Shown here piece after piece: positions 36,072-43,649 of a DNA stretch of 55,715 nucleotides (its first letter is position 1; every line of letters starts with the position of its first letter). The notes beneath the pieces are model-generated. The model ran no database searches. It was not told where the DNA came from and saw only the letters and a program-made list of their open reading frames with translations. The stretch is from Planctomycetota bacterium (GTDB taxonomy: Bacteria > Planctomycetota > Planctomycetia > Isosphaerales > Isosphaeraceae). The stretch is from assembly GCA_021791715.1 (NCBI GenBank), contig JAJYWB010000039.1, positions 1-55,715 of the forward strand. The letters run 5' to 3'. The position numbers and the translations under genes are program-made.

Positions 36072-37574
36072 ATGCCCGTATCGATTTTGATCGCGATCTT
36101 TCTCGCTTTTGAACTTGAAGAGATTCGGGGGATCTCGACGAGTTTCGGCTTTGGCGAGGCGGGACGGATCGGCGTGGTCGCGGCTTCGATCGCCGCGGTC
36201 GCGGCGGTTTCGTTCGCGGTCGGTCGGTTTGTGGCGTGGCGGGTCGATCGCGGCGGATACGGCTCGGAACGGCTCCGACGCGCTTACGCGATCGCGGGAC
36301 GAGTCGTCGCGATTCTGGTTTTGCTCTCGTATGCGTCGATTTTGTATGTGGCGAATTGGCGATCGATCGTCGAGGTCGATTTTGGATTGCGGGGCGCGTT
36401 TTTTCTCGATGAATTTTTGATTTTGCTCCCTTATTTGATCGCTCAGTTCACGGCCTGGTGGGGTTTATACGCCGCGGAGCGGTCGTTGAGGCTGGCGAGC
36501 ACTCGGATCAGCGACCGCGGCGGGTTGTTCGTTTATCTTTCGCTCAAGGCTCGGCAGTCGCTCGCTCTGGCTTTGCCGATCGTCTTGATCTTTCTCCTCG
36601 GCGAGGATCTCGGCGATCGATTCGCCCCCAATTTGGATCGGTCGCCGTGGCTTCAGCTCGGTCTCATCGGGTTGATCGGCTCGACGGTTTTGATCACGGC
36701 GCCGGCGTTCGTCCGGCTCAGTTTGCCCGCTTCGCCGCTTCCCGACGGGCCGTTGCGGAGAAGGCTTGAAACGCTGATGCGACGGTGCGGTTTTCGATGT
36801 TCGAATATTTTGATATGGCGGACGGGTCACAGCCTGGTGAACGCGGGGGTGACGGGGATTTGGTCACGATTTCGCTACGTGTTGTTAACCGACGCTCTCG
36901 TCGATCGGCTCGACGAGCATCAGGTCGAGGCGGTTTTCGGCCATGAGATTGGACATATCGCGCGTCGTCACTTCTTTTTATTCAGTTTTTTCTTTATAGG
37001 TAGCGGAGCGATCATCTCGCTCGCGGCGCTCGGCGCGCACGGGTTGCTCACAACCGTTCCAGGCGGCCGGCTCGCCTCGGCGTTCAACGGGGTCGCGGCG
37101 GGGTTCAACGGGGTCGAGGCGATCGAGACGGGGCTCGTTATCGTCGCGGCGATCGTTTATTTGATCGTCGGTTTCGGTCACGTTTCGCGTCGTTTCGAGC
37201 GTGAGGCCGATGTTTATGGGTGTCGCGCGGTTTCGTGCGGTTCCGACGATTGCCCGCCGCATCTGGACGTGAACGCGGGTTCGGGGGCGATCGGCGTCGC
37301 CGAGCGGATTTGTCCGGTCGGACTTCGCACGTTCGCGACGGCGCTCGCAGAGGTCGCCGAGCTGAACGGGATCGACCGCGACGCTCGGTCGTGGCGGCAC
37401 GGAGGGATCGGTAAGCGGATCGCGTTTCTCGAGAGTCTTGAAAATCGGCCCCAGGTTCAAGATCGATACGCACGCGGATCGAGGCGATTTCGCGTGGTGT
37501 TCGCGACGGCGCTTGTCGCGGCGGTCGCGGCGGCGGTCGCGACGGGGGCTCTGGCGAAGGCGTTAACTTTTTAA
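36072..37574 (+). CDS. M48 family membrane zinc metalloprotease
   Basis: 500 residues with several membrane helices before and after the protease core. The zinc site is HEIGHIARRHF (HExxH, about residue 290) plus the downstream glutamate in FEREADVYG (about residue 377), as in HtpX/Ste24-like M48 peptidases. The preceding NAGVTGIWSRFRYVLLTDALVDRL matches the family. A Cys-rich insertion (CRAVSCGSDDCPPH) follows the third ligand. It would cleave membrane or misfolded proteins on the cytoplasmic face; the substrate is unknown. The longer N-terminal membrane region than HtpX makes it a planctomycete-type variant. Confidence 0.88.
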   Translation: MPVSILIAIFLAFELEEIRGISTSFGFGEAGRIGVVAASIAAVAAVSFAVGRFVAWRVDRGGYGSERLRRAYAIAGRVVAILVLLSYASILYVANWRSIVEVDFGLRGAFFLDEFLILLPYLIAQFTAWWGLYAAERSLRLASTRISDRGGLFVYLSLKARQSLALALPIVLIFLLGEDLGDRFAPNLDRSPWLQLGLIGLIGSTVLITAPAFVRLSLPASPLPDGPLRRRLETLMRRCGFRCSNILIWRTGHSLVNAGVTGIWSRFRYVLLTDALVDRLDEHQVEAVFGHEIGHIARRHFFLFSFFFIGSGAIISLAALGAHGLLTTVPGGRLASAFNGVAAGFNGVEAIETGLVIVAAIVYLIVGFGHVSRRFEREADVYGCRAVSCGSDDCPPHLDVNAGSGAIGVAERICPVGLRTFATALAEVAELNGIDRDARSWRHGGIGKRIAFLESLENRPQVQDRYARGSRRFRVVFATALVAAVAAAVATGALAKALTF

Positions 37575-37712
37575 AGGTCGGCTCGGAGAATCTCGATATC
37601 GGCGCCGCGGTTCTCAGGATCGCTCGCTCCGCAACCTAGGGTTCAAAGGATAAAGGAAATTCGTCGTTTTGATCGCGACCCGGCTCGATCGGCCGATTGA
37701 CGGAGAACTCAC

Positions 37713-38900
37713 TTGAAGCGACATCAAGTTTGTGGATGGATTTATGCGAGCGTTTTCGTCGTTTCCGCGTTCTTTCTGGAACGCGTTCAGGCGGATGATT
37801 TCGGTCGATTCGACGGCGGCTTGCTCGCCTCGGCGGCGCGCGGCGAGGGGTCGAAGGAGCGGAATTTCCTCGGTTTCGCCGAGATCGGCGCGGCGCCTCG
37901 GACGTTGCGCGATTCGGAACACGCGTTTTTGATCGTGAAGACCGATCAGGGGAACGCGGCGCGGGTTTTCGTTTCGGCGGCGCTCCGCAAGCCGACGGGA
38001 GGGGGCGAGCCGACCCCCGTCGTCGTTCTTGAACGATTCGACACGTTTGAATCTCCTCAGGCGAAAACGAGGCTCGCGAGCGGCAAGGGGACGCTGCTGT
38101 TCGACGGCTTTCAGTTTGATTTCGACAGCGGCCAGGTTGTTCCCGACGGGCACGGCGGCGACGTGCGGTTTCGCCTGACGGGCAAGGAAGGATCGGGGTT
38201 GACGACGATCGGCGGTGCGAAGCTTTACACGCTCGACGCGGCGCCCGTTTTTCCCGCTCAGCCGGCGGATCGACCCTCTCCGGGAGGTCGGATCGAGATC
38301 GGCGATTTTCGCGGCTCTTATCGGCTTTACGCCGATGCGCGCTGGTCGGGCGATTTGAACATAAAAGTGAACGATAAAGGAGAGGTGAGCGGCGAGTTTC
38401 GATCCGATTTGAACGGTCGGTCGTACGAGGTGAAAGGCGTATCGGGGGTCGATTCGCCCCGGAGGATCGCTTTCGCGATCGCGTTTCCTCGTTCCAAACA
38501 AGAATATGAGGGTTTTTTGTGGACGAGCGGCAAGGGGGGATTTTCGGGAACGCTGCGGTTTTTGGATCAGACGTTCGGTTTTTTCGCGATCCGCAAGGGG
38601 GGGCGATTCGCTCCTGAAGACGCGATCGCGGAGGGAGCGGTCGGGGGCGCGGGGGCGGATCCCGCGGCCGCGGGGAGGGTCGTCGTGACGATCGATCGAG
38701 CGATCGAGGGGGTTTCGATCGACGGAAAAAGTCAAGATATCAAAACATTGAAATTGACGCTCGCCGAGCGGATCGCCGGGGGCGGCGAGGCGACGGTTTT
38801 GATTCGGGTCGTTTCGGACGTTCCGTATTCGAGGGTTCGCGAGGTCGTCGATGCGATTCGAGCCTCGGGGGTTGAGCGATTGGGGTTCGAATCGCCGTGA
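37713..38900 (+). CDS. Secreted protein with ExbD-like C-terminal domain
   Basis: 395 residues, TTG start with GGAGA six bases upstream. Signal peptide (CGWIYASVFVVSAFFLERVQA), then a middle region of beta-rich sequence without a known domain (FRGSYRLYADARWSGDLNIKVND). The last 75 residues match the periplasmic domain of ExbD/TolR: VVVTIDRAIEGVSIDGK, then ATVLIRVVSDVPYSRVREVV and AIRASGVERLGF. It has no ExbD-type membrane helix in front of that domain. Because ExbB and two ExbD genes follow, it may interact with their periplasmic parts. The function of the middle region is unknown. Confidence 0.7.
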   Translation: MKRHQVCGWIYASVFVVSAFFLERVQADDFGRFDGGLLASAARGEGSKERNFLGFAEIGAAPRTLRDSEHAFLIVKTDQGNAARVFVSAALRKPTGGGEPTPVVVLERFDTFESPQAKTRLASGKGTLLFDGFQFDFDSGQVVPDGHGGDVRFRLTGKEGSGLTTIGGAKLYTLDAAPVFPAQPADRPSPGGRIEIGDFRGSYRLYADARWSGDLNIKVNDKGEVSGEFRSDLNGRSYEVKGVSGVDSPRRIAFAIAFPRSKQEYEGFLWTSGKGGFSGTLRFLDQTFGFFAIRKGGRFAPEDAIAEGAVGGAGADPAAAGRVVVTIDRAIEGVSIDGKSQDIKTLKLTLAERIAGGGEATVLIRVVSDVPYSRVREVVDAIRASGVERLGFESP

Positions 38901-39003
38901 GAACCGAGCGGAGTTCGTGGGGGACGCGCATCACTTCAATTCGCGATGCGAGTCCGGTGTTAATCTCGTGAGAACCGAGGGAAGTTCGTGGGGGACGCGC
39001 TTC
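38897..39003. repeat. 36-bp direct repeat after the ExbD-like gene
   Basis: Two copies of GTGAGAACCGAG followed by a GTTCGTGGGGGACGCGC segment, at 38897-38932 and 38968-39003, differ by about four bases. The first copy overlaps the stop codon of the upstream gene. The spacers are unrelated. No ORF or known site was recognised. Confidence 0.65.
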
Positions 39004-39071
39004 GGAGGATCGGTGTAGGAAGGTTTCGATTCGAGAGTGAGATTCGATAATAGATCGAGAGGAGGCCGGGA

Positions 39072-39254
39072 ATGACGGCTGGAAAGGCTGAATCGCGGTT
39101 GAAAGCGAATGAGCGGGTGTCACACAATGGGGGAGCCAAGCATACATGTTTTGAGGCGCCCCGGGTTGTGTCGTGCGGTCGTGCTTGGATTCTTCGATTG
39201 GAAAGTTCACCCCCCGAGGTTTCGCGATCTAAATTTCTTGTGTCGACCGATTGA
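39072..39254 (+). CDS. Doubtful 60-residue frame with a perfect Shine-Dalgarno sequence
   Basis: AGGAGG at 39060-39065 lies six bases before this ATG, better than most gene starts here. The product (Cys- and Arg-containing, no signal peptide) has no recognised family, and its codon use is less GC-skewed than that of neighbours. It sits in a 450-bp gap before exbB, so it could be a leader peptide or chance. Confidence 0.2.
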   Translation: MTAGKAESRLKANERVSHNGGAKHTCFEAPRVVSCGRAWILRLESSPPEVSRSKFLVSTD

Positions 39255-39353
39255 CTTGCTCGCATGCGCCCTCGAAGATGACTTCAAAGGCTGACCCTGG
39301 TTTCACACGCCTCATACCCGCCGACCCGCGGCTGCCATTAGGAGTATTCCGCG

Positions 39354-40187
39354 ATGCCGAAGTTTCGTTCCGACCGCGGCCGAACCCGGTCTTTGATTTT
39401 GATCGCGTGCACGATCGCCTGGCTCGCGTTCGTCTGTTTCGCTCCGGCTCAGAAGGCGCGCGCCCACCAGGCGAAGGGTGAGGCGGCGGCTTCGGCGGGC
39501 TCGGAGGGTTCCGACGCGTCGAAGGCGGCGCCACCCGCCAAGAAGTCGATGTTGCGGTGGGCCGCCGAGGCTTCGGGGCCGATCGGTTTCTTTCTCTTTT
39601 TGATCTCGATTTACTTCACGGCGCTCGTGATCAGGCTGTTCATGGAGATGAGGCTGAGCGAGGCGGTTCCGCAGGCTTTGATCGAGAAGGTTGAAACCGC
39701 GATCAAAGAGAAGAAGTTCCAAGACGCCTACGACGCATGCCGAGATAATAATTCGTATTTGGCGCGAATGATTCGCACGGGGGTTGCGAATTTACCGAAC
39801 GGTCGTCCCGAGGCGAAGGAAGCGATGACGGCGCAGGCGGAGGAGATGGTCGTGGGGATGGAGAGCCGGATCACGTATTTGGCGACGATCGGCACGCTCG
39901 GTCCGATGATCGGTTTGGTGGGAACGATCTGGGGTATGATCCAGAGCTTCCAGGAGATCGCGACGCAGGTGGGGGGGCAGGCTCGGCCCGATAAGCTCGC
40001 CGCGGGGATTTCGACGGCGTTGTTCATCACGCTTGAAGGGGTCAGTTTGTCGGTTCCGGCGATTTTCTTTTACGCGGTGTTCCGCAATCGGATCTCGAAG
40101 ATCGCGATGGAGGGGGGCCGCACGGCCGAACGCATCATCGCGCTCTTTTGGGCCGCGGCCAAACAGCCCGCGGGTAAGCCGAGCTGA
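39354..40187 (+). CDS. ExbB/TolQ/MotA-type proton channel subunit
   Basis: 277 residues. An N-terminal signal-like helix and an Ala/Lys linker (about 1-65) precede the first conserved membrane helix (GPIGFFLFLISIYFTALVIRL). A cytoplasmic domain (EKKFQDAYDACRDNNSYLARMI) and two further helices follow: TIGTLGPMIGLVGTIWGMIQSF and GISTALFITLEGVSLSVPAIFF. The channel-lining Thr residues and the Glu of the last helix are present. With ExbD it should form a proton-driven motor in the inner membrane. No TonB or TolA is in the window. TAGGAG lies upstream. Confidence 0.9.
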   Translation: MPKFRSDRGRTRSLILIACTIAWLAFVCFAPAQKARAHQAKGEAAASAGSEGSDASKAAPPAKKSMLRWAAEASGPIGFFLFLISIYFTALVIRLFMEMRLSEAVPQALIEKVETAIKEKKFQDAYDACRDNNSYLARMIRTGVANLPNGRPEAKEAMTAQAEEMVVGMESRITYLATIGTLGPMIGLVGTIWGMIQSFQEIATQVGGQARPDKLAAGISTALFITLEGVSLSVPAIFFYAVFRNRISKIAMEGGRTAERIIALFWAAAKQPAGKPS

Positions 40188-40406
40188 TCCGGGGTTCGGT
40201 TTGTCGAAGCGGGTTTCGCCGCGAAGTTTTGAACGAGAGAGATCCGGGCCGATCGATCGCCTCGGTCGGCTTGGAAATCGGTGGTGATCAAACGGTTAGG
40301 ATATGAACGATTGCATTAATCGTTTATGCGTGAATTAGGACGACGGGCGTCGACGATTCGACGTTCGGCGTGGAGAGGCTGAAGCGGGATCCAGGGAGAA
40401 TTCGCC

Positions 40407-40886
40407 GTGAGCGCATCGGTGAGCGGGGAGATCAAGGCCGAGCCGAACCTGACGCCGCTCCTCGACGTCGTGTTCCAGTTGATCACGTTTTTTATGCTTT
40501 GCATTAATTTTAGCCAAGAGAATTTTGATTCGAGGGTGCGATTGCCGGTTTCAGGGTCGGCGAAGCCGGTCGAGGCCGAGTCGGCGACGGGAGCGCCCGA
40601 GGATCGGTTGGTGCTGAACATCGACCGACAGGGGCATTTGTTGATGTTGGGCAAAACGATGGGAATTGAAGACGCGATCAAGCAGATCAAAACCGAGGCG
40701 AAGTTGATCAAAGAGAATTTTGAGATCGCGGGGAAGAAGGTCGATCCGGCGAAGGGGCTTCCGACGACGGTGGTGGTTCGAGGGGATCGCGACACGCATT
40801 TCACCGAGCTTTTTCAATTGATCACGGCGTGTCAGGCGAACGGATTCCGTAAATTCGAGTTCAAGGCGATGTCGAGCGAGGAATAA
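40407..40886 (+). CDS. ExbD/TolR family protein (copy 1)
   Basis: 159 residues, GTG start with GGGAG eight bases upstream. The single membrane helix carries the essential aspartate (NLTPLLDVVFQLITFFML, Asp20). The periplasmic domain has LVLNIDRQGHLLMLG and TTVVVRGDRDTHFTELFQLI. It would pair with the ExbB encoded 219 bp upstream. Confidence 0.88.
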   Translation: MSASVSGEIKAEPNLTPLLDVVFQLITFFMLCINFSQENFDSRVRLPVSGSAKPVEAESATGAPEDRLVLNIDRQGHLLMLGKTMGIEDAIKQIKTEAKLIKENFEIAGKKVDPAKGLPTTVVVRGDRDTHFTELFQLITACQANGFRKFEFKAMSSEE

Positions 40887-40952
40887 ATCGAGGGTTCGTT
40901 CCGGGGTTCGATCGCGGCGCCGCGGGAATCGAAGTCGGGAAGGGGGGGGTCG

Positions 40953-41438
40953 ATGAAGAAGTCGAAAGAAGCCGAGGTTGAGATTCAGATCACGCCGATG
41001 CTCGACATGGCGTTTCAACTGCTCACGTTTTTCATTATGACGTATCATCCCGCGCCTTCGGAGGTTCAGTTCGGCATGAATTTGCTGCCGGCTCAACCTT
41101 CGATCAACATGAACGAGCCGATCTCGACCGCGGACGCTTCGAACAGCGACGTTCCCGTCGGTTTGAAAACGTTGCCGACGACGATCCACGCCGCGGGAGG
41201 GGGGGACATCGCGCGGATCACGCTCGAGGCGAACGAGATTCCGGACGTCAAGGCGCTCGATCAAGAGCTGAAGAAGATCGCCGCCGATATTGAAAAGAAA
41301 GAACTTTTATACGAACAGGTGTTGATCACGGTCGATCCTCAGCTCAAGTATTCTGAATTGATTAAAGTGATTGATGTTTTTACGCGTAATAAGTTGACGA
41401 AATTGAGTTTCGCGGAATTGACCGACGCCGGGGCTTAG
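40953..41438 (+). CDS. ExbD/TolR family protein (copy 2)
   Basis: 161 residues. The membrane helix has the conserved aspartate (IQITPMLDMAFQLLTFFIM, Asp18). A Pro/Asn-rich linker leads to a short periplasmic domain with ITLEANEIPDVKALDQEL and LITVDPQLKYSELIKVIDVF. Two different ExbD proteins next to one ExbB is common in planctomycetes and suggests a hetero-oligomeric motor. Confidence 0.87.
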   Translation: MKKSKEAEVEIQITPMLDMAFQLLTFFIMTYHPAPSEVQFGMNLLPAQPSINMNEPISTADASNSDVPVGLKTLPTTIHAAGGGDIARITLEANEIPDVKALDQELKKIAADIEKKELLYEQVLITVDPQLKYSELIKVIDVFTRNKLTKLSFAELTDAGA

Positions 41439-41502
41439 GGTCGGGGCGGTCGGTGTCGCCGCGAGTGTCGAGGGATTGTGGGTGTTTCGGGGGAGCACGT
41501 GC

Positions 41503-42402
41503 ATGTCGTTCTTTCGCGGCGCCGAATTTTCGCGATTGATGCTGTTTTTGGCGATCATGGCGATCGGCTGGCCGTTGTTTTTGGTTTTCGGCGGTCCCGG
41601 CGACCCGCCCCCCAAGCCGACTCCCGCGGCCGAGGTTCCTCCGGTTCCCCCTCCCGACGAATCCCCCGCGTTCGCCGCGGTCGTCGATAAAACGCCGATG
41701 CGGTTCCAGGAGAACTCGGCGTACGTCGAACTTCTTAAACGCGTGCGCGACGAGAAATTCGGCGATCTCGACAAAAAAAGCCGGCGCGATCTCTTCTTCA
41801 CGTATTTCGCCGAGGATCCCAAACGGTATCGCGGCGTTCCGTTCCATCTCGAGGGAACCGCGATTCGCGTTCTTGGAGTCGACGTTGGTGAAAAGTTCTC
41901 ACCCAAAAAACGTCTTTACGAAGCATGGGTGATTACGTCGGAAAGTCAAGGATATCCTTATCTCGTTGTGTTTGAGGATTGTCCCAAGGGGTTGCCGATC
42001 GGCGCCGATCTTTCCGAGCTCGTTTCGGCGAACGGATATTTTCTTAAGTTGATGGCCTACAACTCGGGGAGCGGGCCGCGGTGGGCGCCGATGTTCGTGG
42101 GCAAGCTGAGCTGGTTCCCGCACGACGAGCCCAAGCCTTGGTTTTCGGCGATTCCGATCACCAAGGTGACGATCGCGGTCGTTTTGGGGATGACGATTCT
42201 GAGCGTCTTTCGCTGGGTGACGTTCCTTCGCAGGCGGTTTAGCGCTCCTTCGATCGCGTCGACGATTCCCGAGGGCCCCGCGATCGTCGACATCGCACCC
42301 GAGGATTTGCAAAAGTGGATTGAATCGCCCCACGATTTTCATCAAGAAATGGATCAAGAATCGCCCGACGAATACGACGAAACCGACGATCACGAAAGGT
42401 GA
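41503..42402 (+). CDS. Membrane protein of the ExbBD cluster, unknown function
   Basis: 299 residues. An N-terminal helix (MLFLAIMAIGWPLFLVFGG), a Pro-rich linker and an exported domain of about 150 residues (VPFHLEGTAIRVLGVD, YEAWVITSESQGYPYLVVFEDCP) precede a second helix (ITKVTIAVVLGMTILSVFRW) and an acidic C-terminal cytoplasmic tail. GGGGGAG lies seven bases before the ATG. It directly follows the second ExbD gene and may be the load or regulator of the motor. No family recognised. Confidence 0.7.
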   Translation: MSFFRGAEFSRLMLFLAIMAIGWPLFLVFGGPGDPPPKPTPAAEVPPVPPPDESPAFAAVVDKTPMRFQENSAYVELLKRVRDEKFGDLDKKSRRDLFFTYFAEDPKRYRGVPFHLEGTAIRVLGVDVGEKFSPKKRLYEAWVITSESQGYPYLVVFEDCPKGLPIGADLSELVSANGYFLKLMAYNSGSGPRWAPMFVGKLSWFPHDEPKPWFSAIPITKVTIAVVLGMTILSVFRWVTFLRRRFSAPSIASTIPEGPAIVDIAPEDLQKWIESPHDFHQEMDQESPDEYDETDDHER

Positions 42403-42540
42403 AAGACGCCGAGCGTCGCCGATCGGTCGAATCGGCGGCGTGTGGTTCTCTCGGCGAACGCTGCGCTTTTATGAAACGATCCCCTGGTTTATACTGATCT
42501 TGTGCGAACGTTCAAATTCCCGCCCCGAGCGAGCCGAGCC

Positions 42541-43596
42541 ATGCCCTTCGAGCCCCGAACCGTGATTGTCGATCGCGGCATCGATCAAGCGGCGGGAGCG
42601 CGCGATCGAATTCCATTCGAAAGCGATCGGACGTTGGAAGCCGGCGATCGGGTCGGTTCGCCGTCGCAAGCGATTCATTCGCCGATTTCGCAAGCGATTG
42701 ATTCGCCGATTTCGGATGTGATCGATTCGCCGATTCTTGAAGAGTTCGATCGGCCGGGCGTTTCGGCGCGGCGTGTCGAGGTGCGATCGAGTGCGGCGGG
42801 TCGCGGCGTCGATCGGCCCGATTGGGTCGTCGTCGAAGAGCCGCTTGAAACCCGCGCACAAGGTCCAGGGCAAGATCCGATCAGCGTCGCGGTGACGATG
42901 CGGACCCCCGGTCACGACGCCGAATTGGCGGTCGGATTTCTTCACACCGAGGGTTTGCTCGCGGGCCGGGATGAACTCACGGCGGTTCCCGAGCCGCGTT
43001 CGGGTCGATCCAAAAAGCTTTGTAATGTGATCACAATTAAATTAAACCGTCGATTCGACCCCGATTCGCTGAGGCGTAATTTCTTCGCGACTTCGAGTTG
43101 CGGGCTTTGCGGGAAGGCGACGTTGGATCAGCTTTTGGTGCGTTGTCCGCCGATCCCCGCGGGTCCGGAGGTCGATCGAGAGATTATCATTCGATTGCCC
43201 GAGGCGCTTCGCGAGGCGCAGCGGGTGTTCGATCGGACTGGGGGATTGCACGCGGCGGGTTTGTTCGATCTCAAAGGGAGGTTGATCGCGCTCCGCGAGG
43301 ACGTGGGTCGGCACAACGCGGTCGATAAGATCGTCGGCCGCGGTCTTCTCGACGGCGCGACTCCGCTTTCGCGTCATATCCTGCTCGTTTCGGGTCGGAT
43401 CGGCTTCGAGATCGTGCAGAAGGCCGCTGTGGCGGGGATCCCGATTCTTTGCGCGGTGTCGGCGCCGACGAGTCTTTCGGTCGAGACCGCGAACAAGGTC
43501 GGCATGACGCTCGTCGGTTTTCTCCGCGGCGATTCGTTTAACGTATATACGCATTATGATCGAATTATCGGTTTGTCTCAAGAAGTCGTTATTTAG
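42541..43596 (+). CDS. fdhD: Formate dehydrogenase accessory sulfurtransferase FdhD
   Basis: About 351 residues. FdhD transfers sulfur from a cysteine desulfurase to the molybdenum cofactor of formate dehydrogenase. The conserved core has RTPGHDAELAVGFLHTEGLL, the sulfur-relay motif SSCGLCGKA, TGGLHAAGLFD, REDVGRHNAVDKIVG, LVSGRIGFEIVQKAA and APTSLSVETA. The first 95 residues are an extra, repeat-bearing extension. Three or four 8-residue units (SQAIDSPI, SDVIDSPI) derive from a 24-nt repeat. A GTG at 42502 could be an earlier start. A possible -10 box TATACT (42490-42495) lies upstream. It is placed 53 bp ahead of the catalytic subunit it serves. Confidence 0.92.
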   Translation: MPFEPRTVIVDRGIDQAAGARDRIPFESDRTLEAGDRVGSPSQAIHSPISQAIDSPISDVIDSPILEEFDRPGVSARRVEVRSSAAGRGVDRPDWVVVEEPLETRAQGPGQDPISVAVTMRTPGHDAELAVGFLHTEGLLAGRDELTAVPEPRSGRSKKLCNVITIKLNRRFDPDSLRRNFFATSSCGLCGKATLDQLLVRCPPIPAGPEVDREIIIRLPEALREAQRVFDRTGGLHAAGLFDLKGRLIALREDVGRHNAVDKIVGRGLLDGATPLSRHILLVSGRIGFEIVQKAAVAGIPILCAVSAPTSLSVETANKVGMTLVGFLRGDSFNVYTHYDRIIGLSQEVVI

Positions 43597-43649
43597 TCGT
43601 TTTAATAACTATTATTTCGTTTACCTTTTGATCGAGAGGGGAGATCGCG

